This document shows, piece by piece, positions 62,090-64,000 of a stretch of 64,000 bases of DNA. The notes below the pieces were generated by a model. It ran no database searches, was not told the origin of the DNA, and worked only from the letters and a program-made list of their open reading frames with translations. Origin of the DNA: FEN-1219 sp039933105 (lineage in GTDB: Bacteria; Pseudomonadota; Gammaproteobacteria; Steroidobacterales; Rariloculaceae); NCBI GenBank assembly GCA_039933105.1, contig JBDTOT010000010.1, positions 53,176-117,175 of the forward strand, given 5' to 3'. Positions within the stretch are counted from its first letter, which is position 1; every line of letters begins with the position of its first letter. A program made the translations under genes and the position numbers.

Positions 62090-64000
62090 ATGACAGCGTC
62101 GGTCCTTCACGACATCTTTGCCGATGTCGTCCGACGCCATCCAGACCGCACCGCCATCGACGTGCCTCCGTCCGCGCACCGGCCGCTGCGGCACACCGTG
62201 ACCTACGCCGAGCTCGATCGGCAATCTACCGCGCTCGCACATTCGCTTTCGGCCTTCATCGAGGCTCCCGACCGCATCGTCGTTGTGTTGCTCCCGCGCG
62301 ATTCCGAGCACGTGTACGCGGCGCAGCTGGGTGCCTTGAAGGCCGGCGCAGCGTTCACCTGTGTCGATCCCGTTTTCCCCGACGATCAAGTCCGAACGAT
62401 CATCGACGACGCGGATCCCGTTGCGGTTGTAACGGACGCAATGGGGCGCGAGCGACTGGCGCGCATCGGCGCCCGCGTTCGCACGGTCGACGTGCGCGAA
62501 GTGGCGGCGCAGACCGCGCCGGTCGCCGCACCCGCGTGGCTCACGCCGGCGAACCTGGCGTACCTGATCTATACGTCGGGCACCACGGGGCGGCCGAAAG
62601 GCGTGATGATCGAGCACCGCAGCATCGTGGGCCTCGTGCAGGGCGATGTCGCGACGATCGGGGTCACTCCGGACGATCGCGTCGCCCAGAATTCCTCCTG
62701 CGCGTACGACTCGTCGATCGAAGAAACGTGGTTCGCGCTCGCGGTCGGCGCGACGCTCGTGGTGATGGACGACGAGACCGTGCGTCTCGGACCGGACTTG
62801 CCGGCGTGGCTGCGCCAAGAGCGCATCACCATGTTCTGCCCGCCGCCGACGATGTTGCGCGCGACGGGCTGCGCCGATCCTGCGCGCGAATTGCCGCAGC
62901 TGCGGTTGCTGCATCCCGGCGGCGAAGCGCTATCGCAGGAAATCGCGGACCGCTGGTCGGTCGGCCGCCGGGTCATCAACGATTACGGTCCGACGGAAAC
63001 CACCATCACCGCGCTGCGAGCCGTGATCGAGCCCGGACGGCCGGTCGCGATCGGTACACCCGTACCCGGAGCGCACGCGTGGGTGCTGGACGAAAACTCG
63101 CGGCCGGTGCCGGACGGTACGCCCGGCGAGCTGTGCCTCGGCGGCACGGGACTTGCGCGAGGGTATCGCAACGACGCGGCGCTGACGGCGCGTAAATTCC
63201 CCACGCACGCGCGGCTCGGTCGGCTGTATCGCACCGGCGATCTCGCAACGCGCGGCGCGGACGGGCGGTTCTACTCGCACGGGCGCATCGACTCACAAGT
63301 CAAGATCCGTGGCTATCGCATCGAGCTCGAGGCTGTGGAAGCGCGGCTCGCCGAAATCCCGGGCGTACGCGAGGCGGCCTGCACGGTTCAAGGCGAGGGC
63401 GTGCGCAAGACGCTGGTCGGTTTCGTGGTGCCGGAACGCAAGGGCGCGGCGGTGGATCCCGCGATGCTGAAGGCGCGCTTGGTGGAGCTGTTGCCGGCCT
63501 ACATGGTGCCCGCGCAAATAAAGATAATCGATAGGTTGCCGCGCAACTCGAGCAACAAGTTGAATCGCCGCGCGCTGCCGGTGATGGCGATCGACGCGCA
63601 CGGCGAGCGGCCACCGGCGGCGCCCCCGGGCGACGAGCGCGAGGCGCGCGTGACGGCCGCAATGCAGGAAGCGTTGGGGTTGCCGCATGCCGTGGGCGTC
63701 GACGAGGATTTTTTCGACGACTTGGGCGGTGACTCGTTCGCATCGGCCGTGCTGGTCTCGCGGCTGCGCGATCACGCGGACACGGCGCTGCTCACCGTGC
63801 GCGACGTTTACGAGGCACGCACGTCGTCTGCGCTCGCGGCGCGCGTCGCAGCAACCGAACACATCGCACGCAACGCCGATGCGCATGTCGCCAGAAGCAC
63901 GGCGCCGCGCGCCGTGGGTCGGCCCGTGCTCGCGACATTGGCGCAGGCGGTCTGGCTTCTGTTCGGTATCCTCGTGCTTGCGCCAATCGCGTACGTGCTC
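62090..64000 (+). CDS. Pls/PosA-type NRPS: adenylation and carrier domains, 3' truncated by window
   Basis: A 637-residue piece of a longer protein; the frame stays open to base 64000. The adenylation domain covers about 1-510: YTSGTTGRPKGV, NDYGPTETT, YRTGDLA, GRIDSQVKIRGYRIE, and an A10 site with Lys in NSSNKLNRR. Asp207 in AYDSS is the residue that binds the amino group, so an alpha-amino acid is likely. A carrier domain follows with the phosphopantetheine Ser549 in DDLGGDSFAS. A transmembrane segment begins near 612 (WLLFGILVLAPIAYVL). This A-T-membrane layout is that of Pls/PosA polyamino-acid synthetases, such as poly-lysine synthetase. Product unknown. Confidence 0.85.
   Translation, partial: MTASVLHDIFADVVRRHPDRTAIDVPPSAHRPLRHTVTYAELDRQSTALAHSLSAFIEAPDRIVVVLLPRDSEHVYAAQLGALKAGAAFTCVDPVFPDDQVRTIIDDADPVAVVTDAMGRERLARIGARVRTVDVREVAAQTAPVAAPAWLTPANLAYLIYTSGTTGRPKGVMIEHRSIVGLVQGDVATIGVTPDDRVAQNSSCAYDSSIEETWFALAVGATLVVMDDETVRLGPDLPAWLRQERITMFCPPPTMLRATGCADPARELPQLRLLHPGGEALSQEIADRWSVGRRVINDYGPTETTITALRAVIEPGRPVAIGTPVPGAHAWVLDENSRPVPDGTPGELCLGGTGLARGYRNDAALTARKFPTHARLGRLYRTGDLATRGADGRFYSHGRIDSQVKIRGYRIELEAVEARLAEIPGVREAACTVQGEGVRKTLVGFVVPERKGAAVDPAMLKARLVELLPAYMVPAQIKIIDRLPRNSSNKLNRRALPVMAIDAHGERPPAAPPGDEREARVTAAMQEALGLPHAVGVDEDFFDDLGGDSFASAVLVSRLRDHADTALLTVRDVYEARTSSALAARVAATEHIARNADAHVARSTAPRAVGRPVLATLAQAVWLLFGILVLAPIAYVL

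Noticed and set aside
1..64000. tRNA, rRNA, CRISPR arrays, IS elements, phage genes
   Set aside because: None seen on reading both strands; no transposase, integrase or spaced direct repeats. A tRNA or Infernal scan would settle small RNA genes.

Overview
The window is about 64 kb of GC-rich, densely packed chromosomal DNA with short intergenic gaps and many ATGA or GTGA overlaps. The gene order rluD-pgeF-clpB-fmdB-DUF502-aspS-nudB, a bacterial-type aspS, RND efflux genes, an LpxO-like lipid A hydroxylase and several DUF6152/'GxWDG'-type exported proteins point to a gammaproteobacterium, probably near Steroidobacterales/Xanthomonadales (an inference, not a measured placement). I see no rRNA, tRNA, CRISPR array, transposase or integrase. 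No gap longer than 300 bases is empty: the longest, 10306-10587, is a divergent promoter region, and 17030-17428 is filled by a terminator, promoter, NrdR boxes and riboswitch.

Layout. 1-10305: housekeeping block (rluD end, pgeF, clpB, fmdB-like, DUF502, aspS, nudB, an alpha/beta hydrolase, then mutS on the minus strand). 10588-16512: RND efflux pair and a Ycf46-like AAA ATPase. 16613-20415: small exported protein, then nrdA-nrdB behind tandem NrdR boxes and a cobalamin riboswitch. 20433-26887: a membrane winged-helix/beta-propeller regulator, a tiny HExxH protein, a tandem ABM-domain protein, a serine hydrolase, and an SRPBCC-ArsR pair with two identical palindromic operators. 26953-31970: NHL propeller, a porin with a Pho-box-like promoter and strong terminator, gamma-glutamyltransferase and a membrane protein. 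32068-39705: LpxO-like hydroxylase, alaC, rluE, Na+/H+ antiporter, B12-type radical SAM enzyme with an unusual cysteine spacing, and a DUF2235 hydrolase. 39847-43676: NTF2-like lipoprotein and a metal-uptake operon (outer-membrane protein, ZnuA-like, ZnuB-like, no ATPase). 43901-50887: two related exported 'GFWDG' proteins, DUF6152, MHS transporter, amidohydrolase, TlpA-like thioredoxin and a repeat lipoprotein. 50978-56191: a tightly coupled four-gene operon (beta-helix protein, S51-like peptidase, PaaK-like ligase, SufS-like PLP enzyme). 56188-64000: trmO, an EAL/degenerate-GGDEF protein divergent from a blue-copper protein and an outer-membrane protein, then a SET-domain protein and the start of a Pls/PosA-type NRPS that runs off the right edge.

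How the genes fit together. The best supported regulatory story is at nrdAB: a sigma70-like promoter overlapped by two NrdR boxes 31 bp apart, starting a transcript that begins with a B12 aptamer. This predicts that the O2-dependent reductase is shut off when cobalamin is available, and so that a B12-dependent class II reductase exists elsewhere in the genome. The porin looks phosphate-regulated, and the SRPBCC-ArsR pair looks autoregulated. The least explained and most novel-looking units are the coupled operon at 50978-56191, the SET-NRPS pair at the right edge, and the copper protein/outer-membrane protein/EAL cluster.
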